Source: JAJDTT01 sp965116695
Lineage (GTDB): Bacteria > Acidobacteriota > UBA6911 > RPQK01 > JAJDTT01
Direction of reading: 5' to 3'
Length of the DNA: 64,000 nt
Assembly (NCBI GenBank): GCA_965116695.1
Contig: OZ220706.1
Coordinates: 4,092,001 to 4,156,000 of the forward strand
Positions 1-9,910 of this stretch are shown here, in pieces. The notes beneath the pieces were generated by a model. That model was not told the origin of the DNA. It saw only the letters and a program-made list of their open reading frames with translations, and ran no database searches. The first letter of the stretch is position 1; each line of letters opens with the position of its first letter. The position numbers and the translations under genes are program-made.

Positions 1-2604
1 TGGGAGGTCCGGCTCCGGGAGTTGGCGGACCGGTTCGGACTGCCCACGGTGGCCGCCGTGGAGGTGCTCTACCACTGTCCCGGCCGCCGCCGCCTGCAGG
101 ACGTCCTGACCTGCATCCGGGAAGGAGTGACCCTGTCCGCGGCCGGCCGCCTCATCCGGCCCAACGACCAGCATGCCCTGAAGAGTCCGGACGACCTGGC
201 CCGCCTCTTTGCCGACGATCCCGAGTCGGTCAAGCGGACCCGCCAAGTGGCCGCCCGCTGCTCCTTCTCGCTCCAGGAGCTGCGTTACCGCTATCCCCTG
301 GAAAGCCTGCCGGAGGGAATGGACTCCAGCCGGTATCTGCGCCGCCGGACCTTCGAGGGGGCCGAGCGCCGCCTGGGAGGCAAGTTCCGGAGCCAGGTCC
401 CGCAGTTGGAGAAGGAGCTGGACCTGATCCGGGAGCTGGAGTACGAGGGCTACTTCCTGACCATGCACGAGATCGTCGAGTACTGCCGCCGCCGCGGCAT
501 CCTCTGCCAGGGACGGGGGTCGGCAGCCAACTCCACCGTCTGCTTCGCCCTGGGAATCACCAGCGTGGACCCGACCCAGGTGAGCCTCCTCTTCGAGCGG
601 TTCCTGTCCCGGGAGCGGGCCGAGCCGCCCGACATCGACCTGGACATCGAGCACAACCGCCGGGAAGAGGTGATCCAGCACGTGTACCGGAAGTACGGAC
701 GCGACCGCGCCGCCATGGTGTCCAACGTGGTCCGTTACCGCTGCCGGTCCGCCATCCGGGAAGTGGGAAAGGTGCTGGGGATCTCGGCCACCAGCCTGGA
801 CCGCCTGGCCAAGCTGGTCTCCCACGAACGCTGGGGCCAGGAACTGGTGGAGCAGGCCGGACTCGACTCCCGGAGCACGACCCTGGGACATTTGGTGGAT
901 CTGGTGCAGGAGATTCAGGATTTCCCCCGCCATCTCTCCATCCATCCCGGCGGCTTCCTGCTGGGCCACCGGCCCGTCCACGACCTGGTGCCCATCGAGA
1001 ACGCCACCATGGAGGGCCGGACCGTCATCCAGTGGGACAAGGAGGACGTGGAGCAGGCGGGCCTGTTCAAGGTGGACCTGCTGGGGCTGGGCGCCCTCAC
1101 CCACCTGCACCTCTGCTTCGATCTCCTGCGCCGGCACCGCCGCCGGAGCCTCTCCCTGGCCACCCTCCCCAGGGAGGACGCGGCCACCTTCGACATGGTC
1201 TGCCGCGCCGATACGGTGGGAGTGTTCCAGATCGAGAGCCGAGCCCAGATGGCCATGCTGGGCCGCCTCAAGCCGCGCAACTACTACGACCTGGTGATCG
1301 AGATCAGCATCGTCCGTCCCGGACCGATCACGGGAGGCATGGTTCATCCCTACCTGCGGCGGCGCAAAGGGGAGGAAGCGGTGGAATATCCCCACCCCTG
1401 CCTCGTTCCCGTCCTCAAGAAGACCCTGGGGATCCCCCTGTTCCAGGAGCAGGTGATGCAACTGGCCATGGTGGCCGCCGACTACACGCCGGGTGAGGCC
1501 GACCAGTTGCGGCGGGACATGGCGGCCTGGCGGCGTTCGGGACGGATCGAGCGGCACCATGAAAGGCTGGTGTCCCGCATGGTGAGAAAGGGCATCCGGA
1601 AGGAGTTCGCCGAGCGCGTCTTTCAGCAGATCCGCGGATTCGGCGACTACGGTTTCCCCGAGAGCCATGCCGCCAGCTTTGCCCATATCGCCTATGCCAC
1701 CTCCTATCTCAAGTGCCACTATCCGGCGGAGTTCACCTGCGCCCTGCTGAACGCCCAGCCCATGGGCTTCTACTCTCCCTCCACCATCGTCAACGACGCC
1801 CGGATCCATGGAATCGAGATCCGGCCCGTCAGCATTCTCGAAAGCCGCTGGGACTGCACTCTGGTCCCGTCTCCGGCCGCTCCCGATCGACCCTCCAGGT
1901 TCGCGGTCCGCATGGGGCTGCGCTACGTCAAGGGGATGGGGGAAGGGGACTGGGACAGGTTGGACGAGGCCGCCCGGCAGTCCCCCTTCAGCGATCTTCC
2001 GGACGTCGTCCGGAGGAGCGGGCTCCGCCGGGACAAGCTGGAGACCCTGGCCGAGGCCGGCGCCTTCGAGTGCTTCGGCCTGGACCGCCGGAGCGCGCTC
2101 TGGCAGATCCAGGGCCGCGCCGGCCGGCAGCCTCCTCCGTTACCATTGGGCAGCCGCACTCCGTCGCCTCCGTTCCCCCCTCTGAGCCGCTTGGAGAGCA
2201 TCGTCTGGGATCATCGGGTCACCAGCCACAGCTCCCAGGCCCACCTCCTGAAACCGTTGCGGCCCGTTCTCACCGCCTGGGGACTGCCCACCGCCCGCCA
2301 ACTCAACCGGATGCCGGACGGCTGCCGGGTCCGCTACGCGGGCATGGTCATCTGCCGCCAGCGCCCGGGGACCGCACGGGGCGTCACCTTCATGACCCTG
2401 GAGGACGAGACGGGGTTCGTGAACCTGGTCATCTGGCAACAGACCTTCGAGCGCTACTCCGTCCTGGCCAAGACCCTCTCCTGCATGGGGGTCACCGGCA
2501 ATCTCCAGGCGGCGGAGGGAGTCACCCACCTGGTGGTCGACAAAATCTGGAGGCCCAAGCTGGACAAAACCGCAATCCGCCTCAAAAGCCGCGATTTCCA
2601 ATAG
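1..2604 (+). CDS. dnaE2: Error-prone DNA polymerase DnaE2 (5' end outside the window)
   Basis: C-family DNA polymerase alpha subunit of the DnaE2 type, the translesion polymerase that works with ImuA/ImuB in SOS mutagenesis in the cytoplasm. The reading frame is open from base 1, so the PHP-domain N terminus is cut off by the window edge; 867 codons are visible against roughly 1,050-1,100 residues for the family. Seen: the tail of the PHP domain, the palm motif PPDIDLDIEHNRREEV carrying the catalytic Asp pair, the polymerase core with QGRGSAANS and IVRPGPITGGMVHPY, a helix-hairpin-helix region, and a C-terminal OB fold (GVTFMTLEDETGFVNLVIW). The shortened C terminus without a tau-binding tail and the motif spellings favour DnaE2 over replicative DnaE1. 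imuA and imuB would be expected just upstream, outside this window. A short hairpin follows the stop immediately. Confidence 0.93.
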   Translation, partial: WEVRLRELADRFGLPTVAAVEVLYHCPGRRRLQDVLTCIREGVTLSAAGRLIRPNDQHALKSPDDLARLFADDPESVKRTRQVAARCSFSLQELRYRYPLESLPEGMDSSRYLRRRTFEGAERRLGGKFRSQVPQLEKELDLIRELEYEGYFLTMHEIVEYCRRRGILCQGRGSAANSTVCFALGITSVDPTQVSLLFERFLSRERAEPPDIDLDIEHNRREEVIQHVYRKYGRDRAAMVSNVVRYRCRSAIREVGKVLGISATSLDRLAKLVSHERWGQELVEQAGLDSRSTTLGHLVDLVQEIQDFPRHLSIHPGGFLLGHRPVHDLVPIENATMEGRTVIQWDKEDVEQAGLFKVDLLGLGALTHLHLCFDLLRRHRRRSLSLATLPREDAATFDMVCRADTVGVFQIESRAQMAMLGRLKPRNYYDLVIEISIVRPGPITGGMVHPYLRRRKGEEAVEYPHPCLVPVLKKTLGIPLFQEQVMQLAMVAADYTPGEADQLRRDMAAWRRSGRIERHHERLVSRMVRKGIRKEFAERVFQQIRGFGDYGFPESHAASFAHIAYATSYLKCHYPAEFTCALLNAQPMGFYSPSTIVNDARIHGIEIRPVSILESRWDCTLVPSPAAPDRPSRFAVRMGLRYVKGMGEGDWDRLDEAARQSPFSDLPDVVRRSGLRRDKLETLAEAGAFECFGLDRRSALWQIQGRAGRQPPPLPLGSRTPSPPFPPLSRLESIVWDHRVTSHSSQAHLLKPLRPVLTAWGLPTARQLNRMPDGCRVRYAGMVICRQRPGTARGVTFMTLEDETGFVNLVIWQQTFERYSVLAKTLSCMGVTGNLQAAEGVTHLVVDKIWRPKLDKTAIRLKSRDFQ

Positions 2605-2608
2605 GAGC

Positions 2609-2626
2609 GGCGACTTTCCTGTCGCC
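2609..2626. repeat. Short hairpin directly after the dnaE2 stop
   Basis: Perfect 6-bp inverted repeat GGCGAC-TTTCCT-GTCGCC, preceded by GAGC. It begins five bases after the TAG stop. There is no U-tract, so it is not a classical intrinsic terminator. It resembles hairpins at 8891, 44906 and 46441. Confidence 0.7.
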
Positions 2627-2779
2627 GATGGGGGGGCATAGGGGGGCGATAGCCCCCCTCCGCACTTCAAGTAACCGAGAAAATCCAATTCATCGACAAT
2701 CTCCAATCACCTCTCTCTTCTTCCCTCTTTTCTCTTTTCTCTTTTCTTTCCCCCCATTATTCTTCTTCCCAGGATCTCC

Positions 2780-3985
2780 ATGACCCCAAAACCTTCCACC
2801 AGACGCCTCTTCCTCAGCCGCATCGGCTCCAGCCCAATACTCCTGGCCGCGCCTCGGCCCCTCCGGGCCACATCCCAACCAGCGCCCCACGCCCAACCCC
2901 AAGACCTGGGCCTCGACCCCAACCGCCTCGACCGCGCCTACGCCCTGGTCCAGCGCATGCTCTCCCCCCGCCCCGAATACGGCGCCGCCATCCTGATCGG
3001 CCGTGGCGACCGCACCCTCGCTCCCCGAGCCTTCGGCCGAATGGGCACCCTCGGCGCGCCGGACGTGCGCCCCGACACCATCTTCCTCATCGCCTCCTGC
3101 ACCAAGCCCATCGTCGCCGGCGCCGCCTGCTTACTGATCGAACGGGGCCTCCTGGAACTCGACCAGTCCCTCCACGAGATCATTCCGGAAGTGGCGGAAG
3201 AACAGCACGGAATCCGCCTCCTCCACCTCATGACCCACACCTCCGGTTTCGGTTCCATCCCCCGCAACCAGGAATTCCGGGCCACTCGCCAACCCCTGGA
3301 CCGGTTCCTCCGCGAAATGTTCAAACGGAAAACGTTCGACTTCGCACCCGGCACCGCAGTCAAATATTGCAACGCCGGCTTCCTCCTCTTGAGCGAAGCG
3401 ATCAGCCGCGCCAGCGGCATGCCCACCCCGGATTTCCTGGAAAAGGCGTTCTTCCGGCCCCTGGGAATGCCCGACTCCTTCCTGGGCCGGACCGGTCAGG
3501 ACCGGAGCCGGATCTCCGACTGTGTCCTGCCTCCCGATCTGGCAGCGGCGGTGAGCAACTGGAACACCGACTACTTCCACCGCCTGGCCAACCCCTGGGG
3601 CGGGCTCTTCTCAACGGTGCGGGACTATGCCCGGTTTCTCCAGATGCTCCTGAACGGCGGCGTCTACCGGGGAGTGCGCATCTTCAGCCCGGCCACGGTC
3701 CGGATGATGACGGATAACCGGATCCCGCGGCTCCCCGGTCTGAGCCAGGCTCACCGGATCGCCTACTCCACGGGCCTGGGTTGGCAACTGCGGGACAACG
3801 GGCACTTCAAGTTCATGGGAAGCCTGGTCTCACCGCGGGCATACGGCCACTATGGGGTGACGGGTTGCTCGGTCTGGGCCGACCCCGACACCGGCCTCTT
3901 CATGACCCTGTTCAGCAACAAGCCCTACTGCGACCGGGAACTGGGAATCGCCTCCAACGCCGTCGCCGCCTCCCTGGTGGGATAG
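2780..3985 (+). CDS. Exported serine hydrolase, class C beta-lactamase fold
   Basis: Penicillin-binding-protein/class C beta-lactamase superfamily hydrolase (PF00144), about 401 residues. The N terminus has a Tat-like RRLFLSR followed by a hydrophobic stretch, so export is likely. The three active-site elements are visible: SxxK as S106-C-T-K109, the Tyr motif YCN at Y196, and a late HYGVTG box in place of the KTG motif. The family includes esterases, D-aminopeptidases and peptidoglycan hydrolases, and the substrate cannot be told from sequence. AGGA a few bases upstream of the ATG supports the start. The gene is convergent with the TPR gene that follows. Confidence 0.88.
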   Translation: MTPKPSTRRLFLSRIGSSPILLAAPRPLRATSQPAPHAQPQDLGLDPNRLDRAYALVQRMLSPRPEYGAAILIGRGDRTLAPRAFGRMGTLGAPDVRPDTIFLIASCTKPIVAGAACLLIERGLLELDQSLHEIIPEVAEEQHGIRLLHLMTHTSGFGSIPRNQEFRATRQPLDRFLREMFKRKTFDFAPGTAVKYCNAGFLLLSEAISRASGMPTPDFLEKAFFRPLGMPDSFLGRTGQDRSRISDCVLPPDLAAAVSNWNTDYFHRLANPWGGLFSTVRDYARFLQMLLNGGVYRGVRIFSPATVRMMTDNRIPRLPGLSQAHRIAYSTGLGWQLRDNGHFKFMGSLVSPRAYGHYGVTGCSVWADPDTGLFMTLFSNKPYCDRELGIASNAVAASLVG

Positions 3986-4039
3986 CGGCCAGGAGGCGCG
4001 GCGCCTACGGTTTTTCTTTGCCTCGACGCCGGCATTGTC

Positions 4040-4062
4040 GGGGCACCCCTTGTGGGGGCCCT
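4040..4062. repeat. GC hairpin between convergent genes
   Basis: Stem of CCCC/GGGG around a TTGT loop, extended by GGGGC/GCCCT past a single bulged A. Its reverse complement resembles the hairpin at 28030 (shared CCACAAGGG...TGCCCC). It sits between the convergent 2780-3985 and 4108-5445 genes and could act as a bidirectional terminator or be a dispersed repeat. Confidence 0.55.
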
Positions 4063-4107
4063 CTTACTCCCCGAATTGCGGTCGGCTGTGCCTGCCGGGA
4101 ACGCTGC

Positions 4108-5445
4108 TCAATTGCGGCGTCGTTGCAATAGTTGGGTATACGCCTTCCGGATCGCCGTCACCAGGGCGTGGCCGGGTCCCAGGCTCTGCTTGCCGATCTC
4201 CAGGGCCTCCCGCAGGAGCGGCTCCGCTTCGGCGTACCTCTGCTGGTCCCGATAGAGAAATCCCAGGTTTCCCAGGCTCCAGGCCACCTGTGGGTGCCCC
4301 GGCGCCAGAGCCTTCCGGGAAATCTCCAGTGCCTGCTTGAAGAGGGGTTCGGCTTCAGAGAGTTTCCCCTGCGCCCGGTAGAGTTCGGCCAGGCCGCCAA
4401 TGCTCCTGGCCACGTCGGGATGCTCCGGTCCCAGGACCTTCTCGTAGATGCCGATGGCTCTCCGGTAAAGGGGCTCGGCCTCGCCGAACTTGCCCTGGAC
4501 TCGATGAAGCTCGGCCAGGGAGAAGAGGCTGGGAGCCGTCTGCAGGTGTTCCGGTCCCAGGATTTTTTCGTAGACGGCCAGGGCTTGGCGGTAGTAAGGC
4601 TCGGCCCGGTCCGGTTTTCCCTGGATTCGGTGCAGGTCGGCCAAATTCTCCAGTCCCGCCGCGACTTGACGAGTCTCCTCTCCCAACGACTTCCGGTAGA
4701 TCGCTATGGCCCGGGTGTAGAGGGCCTCGGCCCGGGAGTAACGGTGCAGATGCCGGTGCAGGAACGCCAGGTTGTTGAGGCTCGTGGCCACGTCCGGGTG
4801 CTCCGGCCCCAACGCCTTCTCGACGATGGCCAGCGCCCGGGTGTAGAGGCCCTCGGCCTTGGAATAGTCCCCCTGGGCCCGGTGGATCAACGCCAGGTTG
4901 TTGAGACTGGCAGCCACGTCCGGGTGTTCCGGTCCCAGCACCCGCTCGTAGATGGCCAGCGCCCTTTCGTAGAGCGGTTCGGCCTCGGCGTAGTTCCGTT
5001 GCTCCCGTTGAATTTCGGCCAGGTCGAAGAGGCTGGTGGCCCGGACCAGGCTCTGCTCCTTGTCCTCGTTCCAGGGGTTGTCTCCGCCGCCTGCGGCTCC
5101 CAGCAACTCGGCGATCACCGCATGCCCGGCTTCCTCGGCCAGCGCCTTGGCCGTTCGCCCCTGGGAGTCGGCGGCTTCCACCTCGGCCCCGGCGTCGATC
5201 AGCGCCAGGACCGTCTCCCGGTGTCCGTTGGCCGCGGCCAGCATCAGAGCCGTCCGGCTCTGCTCATCGCGCACGTTCAGATCGGCGCCCGCCCCGATCA
5301 ACACCTTGACGATGGCTGTCTGCCCCTTCCCGGCCATTCCCAGCAGGTCCCGGTCGAGGCCGGACTGGGGGAGGACCCAGGAGAGGGTCAGCAGAAGAAG
5401 GATCGCCATTGCCGGACAAGTCCCGTGACGCCGCATCGCTTCCAC
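4108..5445 (-). CDS. Ankyrin plus kinesin-light-chain-type TPR protein
   Basis: Scaffold-type protein of about 445 residues. A short hydrophobic leader (AMAILLLLTLSWVL) is followed by about two and a half ankyrin repeats (residues ~35-115; GADLNVRDEQSRTALMLAAA), then seven near-perfect 42-residue TPR units (residues ~134-427). Each unit carries the signature ALGPEHPDVA, typical of TPR_10/TPR_12 kinesin-light-chain repeats. No catalytic motif is present, so a protein-interaction role is the most that can be said. The GTG start at 5445 abuts the stop of the upstream glycosyltransferase gene (TGAGTG), implying coupling; an ATG nine bases further in is an alternative start. Confidence 0.85.
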   Translation of the reverse strand: MEAMRRHGTCPAMAILLLLTLSWVLPQSGLDRDLLGMAGKGQTAIVKVLIGAGADLNVRDEQSRTALMLAAANGHRETVLALIDAGAEVEAADSQGRTAKALAEEAGHAVIAELLGAAGGGDNPWNEDKEQSLVRATSLFDLAEIQREQRNYAEAEPLYERALAIYERVLGPEHPDVAASLNNLALIHRAQGDYSKAEGLYTRALAIVEKALGPEHPDVATSLNNLAFLHRHLHRYSRAEALYTRAIAIYRKSLGEETRQVAAGLENLADLHRIQGKPDRAEPYYRQALAVYEKILGPEHLQTAPSLFSLAELHRVQGKFGEAEPLYRRAIGIYEKVLGPEHPDVARSIGGLAELYRAQGKLSEAEPLFKQALEISRKALAPGHPQVAWSLGNLGFLYRDQQRYAEAEPLLREALEIGKQSLGPGHALVTAIRKAYTQLLQRRRN

Positions 5446-6384
5446 TCAGTTTATCTTTTCCAACTTCTTCAAGAACCCCTCGGCCACCCGGCGGCAACTG
5501 TTTTCGACCGCCCACCGGAACGCCCCCTCCTGCAGTTTCGAATACCGTCCGGAGCGGCGAACCTCCTCGATCTTCTCCTGCAGCTCACCCGCCGAATCGA
5601 AGGCCAGGACGTTCTCTCCATCGACCAGGCCATGGGGCGCGCACCGGCGGGGCTTGCGGCTCAGGCGGTAGAAGCAGGGGACCGTGTGATTGGCGGCGAT
5701 CTCATAGTGGCGCTGGCACTCCCACCCCATCTTCTTCATGGTGACCGCATATCGGGAACGCGCCAGGTCCCGGTAGTAGTTCTCCTCCTTCTCGAACAGG
5801 TAGGACTTCCGGCAATGGCTGCGAATCGGCTCCAACTTGTACGCCTCCTCGCACTGGACGTGGCGGGCGAAGAGTTGGTCCTTCTCCAGGGGCCGCGCCC
5901 GAAGCTTGGATCCGGGGATGGAGAAGTTGATCCTTCGGGTGCGGGGAAGAGGAAGCGCCAACTTGATTTCCCGCTTGAAGTAGAGGCCGTAGGCCAGGGC
6001 CGGGAGATAGATCCGCTTGTGGTCCTCGCCGTCCAGGAATCCCACCCGCCGGAACCATCGGCGAAGATATCCCCTCGTCCGGAATTCCCGGAACTCCCGA
6101 CGCTGGCGCCAAATGTTGCCGAAGATCAGGGTCTCGAACTCGCCGTCTTCGATCCGCCGGTTCAGGTCCCCCCGATCCAGCGGAATGTCTTCCAGCAGCT
6201 TCCAGATGGTGAACCCCCGGCCGTAGAGCTCTTTGCGGGGGACCGGGCAGTTCCGGTACAGGACGCTTTTTCGGGGATAGTCCAGCACCTGCGCTCCCAG
6301 GGACTCCCGCAGTCCCAGCAGGATCTGGTCCTGGAGGTAATCTTCGCCCTGCGACGTGAGATAGAGGACTCTCATGGCCGACAT
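5446..6384 (-). CDS. Putative glycosyltransferase
   Basis: A 312-residue protein starting MSAMRVLYLTSQGEDYLQD, a typical beta-strand/loop opening of GT-B-like folds. Near the C terminus the stretch HYEIAANHTVPCFYRL resembles the donor-binding E-x-x-A-x-G-x-x-P segment of GT1-like/CgeB-like glycosyltransferases. Rich in basic and aromatic residues, no signal peptide, so probably cytosolic. The open frame continues far upstream on the same strand, but that part runs antisense-like through the aminotransferase gene with unusable composition, so I start at the first Met after it. It lies 29 bp downstream of the aminotransferase and abuts the TPR gene, forming a three-gene minus-strand operon. The substrate is unknown, and the family call is from motif resemblance only. 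Confidence 0.6.
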   Translation of the reverse strand: MSAMRVLYLTSQGEDYLQDQILLGLRESLGAQVLDYPRKSVLYRNCPVPRKELYGRGFTIWKLLEDIPLDRGDLNRRIEDGEFETLIFGNIWRQRREFREFRTRGYLRRWFRRVGFLDGEDHKRIYLPALAYGLYFKREIKLALPLPRTRRINFSIPGSKLRARPLEKDQLFARHVQCEEAYKLEPIRSHCRKSYLFEKEENYYRDLARSRYAVTMKKMGWECQRHYEIAANHTVPCFYRLSRKPRRCAPHGLVDGENVLAFDSAGELQEKIEEVRRSGRYSKLQEGAFRWAVENSCRRVAEGFLKKLEKIN

Positions 6385-6413
6385 GAGGCACCGGCCCCGG
6401 TGTGCGAAGCGGG

Positions 6414-7316
6414 TTACAGCCAGCGGGTGTACTGCCGCACGATGTCGATGCCCACCAGCTCGCTGTACGCTTCCTGAAGCCGCTGCGTCACCGGTCCCGG
6501 GATCCGGCCCGAGCCCACCACAAACCCGTTGATGGTCGAGACCGGACAGACGCACCAACTGGTGGAGGTGATGAAGACCTCGTCCGCCGCGTAGGCGTCG
6601 TAAAGGTCGATGTCCATCTGGTGGACCGGAAGACTCAGACTCCCGGCCAGCTCGAAGGTCACGCTCCGGCTGATGCCGGCCAGGACGAACCGGTCCCGGG
6701 GCGTGGCCAGCTCGCCGTCCCGGACGACGAAGATATTGCTGCCCAGCCCCTCGCAGAGGTTGCCGTTCAGGTCCAGGAGAATGGAGAGGGCCTGGGGGTC
6801 CGCCGTCTTCACCTCCAGGTCGCCCATCACCAGGTTCAGGTAGTTGTGGGTCTTGGCCCGGGGGCTCATGGACTCGGGCGGGGTCCGCCGCACCGAAGGG
6901 GTCCGGATCGGCAGTCCGTCCCGGAAGAAACGGGAACGTTCCAGGAAGGGGAGGGGCTGGCAGTCGACGATCACCGTGGGATCGAATCCCCCGTCCCCGT
7001 CGGGGGCGCCCCGGGTGACCCGCTGAGTCACCCAGTAGTCGTCCTCCGGGTCCAGCAGGGGCAGGTTGGCCTCCAACACCTGCATGGTCAACTCCGACAA
7101 CCGGTCCCGGCTCATGCCCGGATCGATGCGGGTGTAGCGGAGGGAGTCGAAGAGCCGGTCCAGGTGTTCGTCGAGACGAAAGATCTTGTGTCCGAAGGTC
7201 CGGGTCGTGTCGAATACGGCGTCGCCCTGGACGAAGCCGCGGTCGTGGATGGAGACCCGGGCCTCGCTCTCGGGGACGATCCGGCCGTTCACATACGCCA
7301 CTCTTTCTTGATTCAT
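6414..7316 (-). CDS. Class IV PLP aminotransferase (BCAT/D-amino-acid/R-transaminase type)
   Basis: Fold-type IV aminotransferase of 300 residues. It opens with the classic YVNGRIVPESEARVSIHDRG segment; the PLP-binding lysine is K155 in PRAKTHNYLNLV, followed by LCEGLGSNIFVV (phosphate and carboxylate contacts) and GISRSVTFELA. This family includes branched-chain aminotransferase, D-amino-acid transaminase, 4-amino-4-deoxychorismate lyase and R-selective amine transaminases; the residues visible do not decide between them. I chose the Met of MNQERVAYVNG because upstream residues are not family-like. It is divergent from the isocitrate dehydrogenase gene and is the first gene of the operon running down to 4108. 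Confidence 0.85.
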   Translation of the reverse strand: MNQERVAYVNGRIVPESEARVSIHDRGFVQGDAVFDTTRTFGHKIFRLDEHLDRLFDSLRYTRIDPGMSRDRLSELTMQVLEANLPLLDPEDDYWVTQRVTRGAPDGDGGFDPTVIVDCQPLPFLERSRFFRDGLPIRTPSVRRTPPESMSPRAKTHNYLNLVMGDLEVKTADPQALSILLDLNGNLCEGLGSNIFVVRDGELATPRDRFVLAGISRSVTFELAGSLSLPVHQMDIDLYDAYAADEVFITSTSWCVCPVSTINGFVVGSGRIPGPVTQRLQEAYSELVGIDIVRQYTRWL

Positions 7317-7518
7317 GTGGAAATGGAAACACAACGCCGAGGTGCTGGCAACCGGATGCGGCACTCGTGAAAACCTCCTCCCGCTGGCGTTCTCTCCTTC
7401 AAGGAAAAACTTTCCCCAAAAGTGGCCAAGGCAAGGGTTTGCGGCGTAAAATGGAGTTCCTTGCAACCCGCCCGCTGCAGTGACTCGGCGGGCAAAAACA
7501 CTCAACAGCGGAGTTTTC

Positions 7519-7525
7519 AGGAGGA
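7519..7525 (+). promoter_or_regulatory. Strong ribosome binding site fixing the icd start
   Basis: AGGAGGA ends five bases before the GTG at 7531. This selects GTG 7531 over the in-frame GTG at 7480, which has no such site. Confidence 0.75.
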
Positions 7526-7530
7526 ATCCC

Positions 7531-8874
<1,344 letters not shown>

Positions 8875-8890
8875 CCGCCCAACGCCAGGA

Positions 8891-8911
8891 GGGGGGACAT
8901 TCTGTCCCTCC
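8891..8911. terminator. Hairpin downstream of icd
   Basis: GGGACA-TTC-TGTCCC with flanking GGG/TCC pairing, followed by CCTCTTCGTTTC. It may end icd transcription. It is also similar to the post-stop hairpins at 2609 and 46441. Confidence 0.5.
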
Positions 8912-9018
8912 CTCTTCGTTTCGAGCGGGTTCATGCCACCGGGAAAGTTGCGACACAGGGGTCGCCCTTAGTGCTCCATTATCATGCAGCCGTCTTTCCT
9001 GAGTTTCTCCATCCGGAG

Positions 9019-9405
9019 TTACCAGATGGTATCGGCGCCGAGCGCTCCGATCTCCGAGTCAGGAGTCGCAACGGGGAGCGTTTCGATCAGGCTCGGCGTA
9101 GCGATCATGCGATCGAACGGATCCCGGTGAGATCCAGGCACGGAACCCGCCCGCAACGCGTGATGGAACGAGATTGCCAACTGTCGAAAACCATCTTGCG
9201 CTATTCGTTCCTCCCACTCGACGAGAATGTGCCCACCGTTCGGCAATTTACCGATTCGGTGTTTGATCGACAGCTCCCAGGCACTCGCGGCGCTGACCCA
9301 CACGTGATTGTGAGGATCTCGCAGTAGTCCCCCTAGCCGACGGCTGAGCTTTTCGGGTCGGCCCCATGCCCAGAGGAGCGTGCAGGTATCCAGCAGCAGA
9401 TTCAT
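9019..9405 (-). CDS. PIN-domain toxin (VapC family)
   Basis: PIN-domain endoribonuclease of 128 residues, expected to cleave tRNA or rRNA when released from its antitoxin. Acidic active-site residues are visible: D6 in MNLLLDTCTLLWAW, the Glu of ASAWELSIK, and the Asp residues of HRDPFDRMIA and TPDSEI. The start MNLLLD overlaps the antitoxin stop by four bases (ATGA), which fixes the start and shows translational coupling. The HRDPFDRM form is typical of the PIN subgroup paired with Phd/YefM-like antitoxins. Confidence 0.9.
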   Translation of the reverse strand: MNLLLDTCTLLWAWGRPEKLSRRLGGLLRDPHNHVWVSAASAWELSIKHRIGKLPNGGHILVEWEERIAQDGFRQLAISFHHALRAGSVPGSHRDPFDRMIATPSLIETLPVATPDSEIGALGADTIW

Positions 9406-9641
9406 TCGAGGCCTTCCCAAGCTGCCAGATCTCCCTCGACGAGCGGCTCGAAGACCGAATCCGGTATTTCACCGTCTCGATCGCGATAGCGTCCGAGAAC
9501 TCGCTGTGGCGGCGGGTCCAACGGCACGAGGCGGGCGCACGGTTTCCCCGCCTTGGCAATCACAATCTCCTCGCCTGCGCGCACACGTTCGAGAAGGCGA
9601 GAGAGTTGGGTCTTGGCTTCATGGATGTTTACTAAAGCCAT
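9402..9641 (-). CDS. Phd/YefM-type antitoxin of the adjacent PIN toxin
   Basis: Antitoxin of 79 residues. The N-terminal DNA-binding half is MALVNIHEAKTQLSRLLERV followed by AGEEIVIAKAGKPCARLVPL, a standard Phd/YefM pattern. The C-terminal part (DSVFEPLVEGDLAAWEGLE) is the acidic toxin-wrapping tail. It is expected to neutralise the PIN toxin and repress the operon. It overlaps the toxin start by four bases. Just upstream lies a small inverted repeat (CTTAG-TTGG-CTAAG on the minus strand), a possible operator but weak evidence. Confidence 0.88.
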   Translation of the reverse strand: MALVNIHEAKTQLSRLLERVRAGEEIVIAKAGKPCARLVPLDPPPQRVLGRYRDRDGEIPDSVFEPLVEGDLAAWEGLE

Positions 9642-9689
9642 CAGATTTCCAAAATAGTCCGATATACGTGCTTAGCCAACTAAGTCCGA

Positions 9690-9764
9690 TCATACAACTC
9701 CTGGCGCGTCGGCTTGCAGCCACCGGGCCAGGTCGTCAGACAGAGTGATCGTTAATTTCTTCAT
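9690..9764 (-). pseudogene. N-terminal remnant of a ribbon-helix-helix antitoxin
   Basis: Encodes only MKKLTITLSDDLARWLQADA plus four residues before a stop. MKKLTITLSDDLARW is the characteristic first strand and helix of RHH antitoxins, which are normally 70-90 residues. Neither a longer continuation in another frame nor a partner toxin is seen next to it, so this looks like the relic of a lost toxin-antitoxin pair. Confidence 0.55.
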
Positions 9765-9910
9765 GGCAAGAACTCCGAACTTCAAGCTCAAGAATAATGG
9801 TGCATAGAAACCGGGTCGAGGGGCGGAGTTGCGATTGAATGTCGTTACGACCGTGAGGGGGCTGGGGGATGCCGTCCCGGTCCCATTCCGGCGTCCCGTG
9901 CCGTGCCTGG

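Noticed and set aside
4134..5045. Tandem 126-bp DNA periodicity resembling a CRISPR or satellite array
   Set aside because: It is the coding of seven 42-residue TPR units with diverged codons. There are no spacers and no cas genes in the window.
4132..6477. Long plus-strand open frame (781 codons) opposite the TPR and glycosyltransferase genes
   Set aside because: Antisense to repeat-rich, strongly supported genes; composition (Pro, Gly, Arg, Gln runs) and lack of any motif mark it as a shadow of high-GC coding.
6385..7332. Upstream extension of the glycosyltransferase frame
   Set aside because: It overlaps the class IV aminotransferase gene in another frame on the same strand. The translation is Pro/Gly/Arg-rich shadow sequence.
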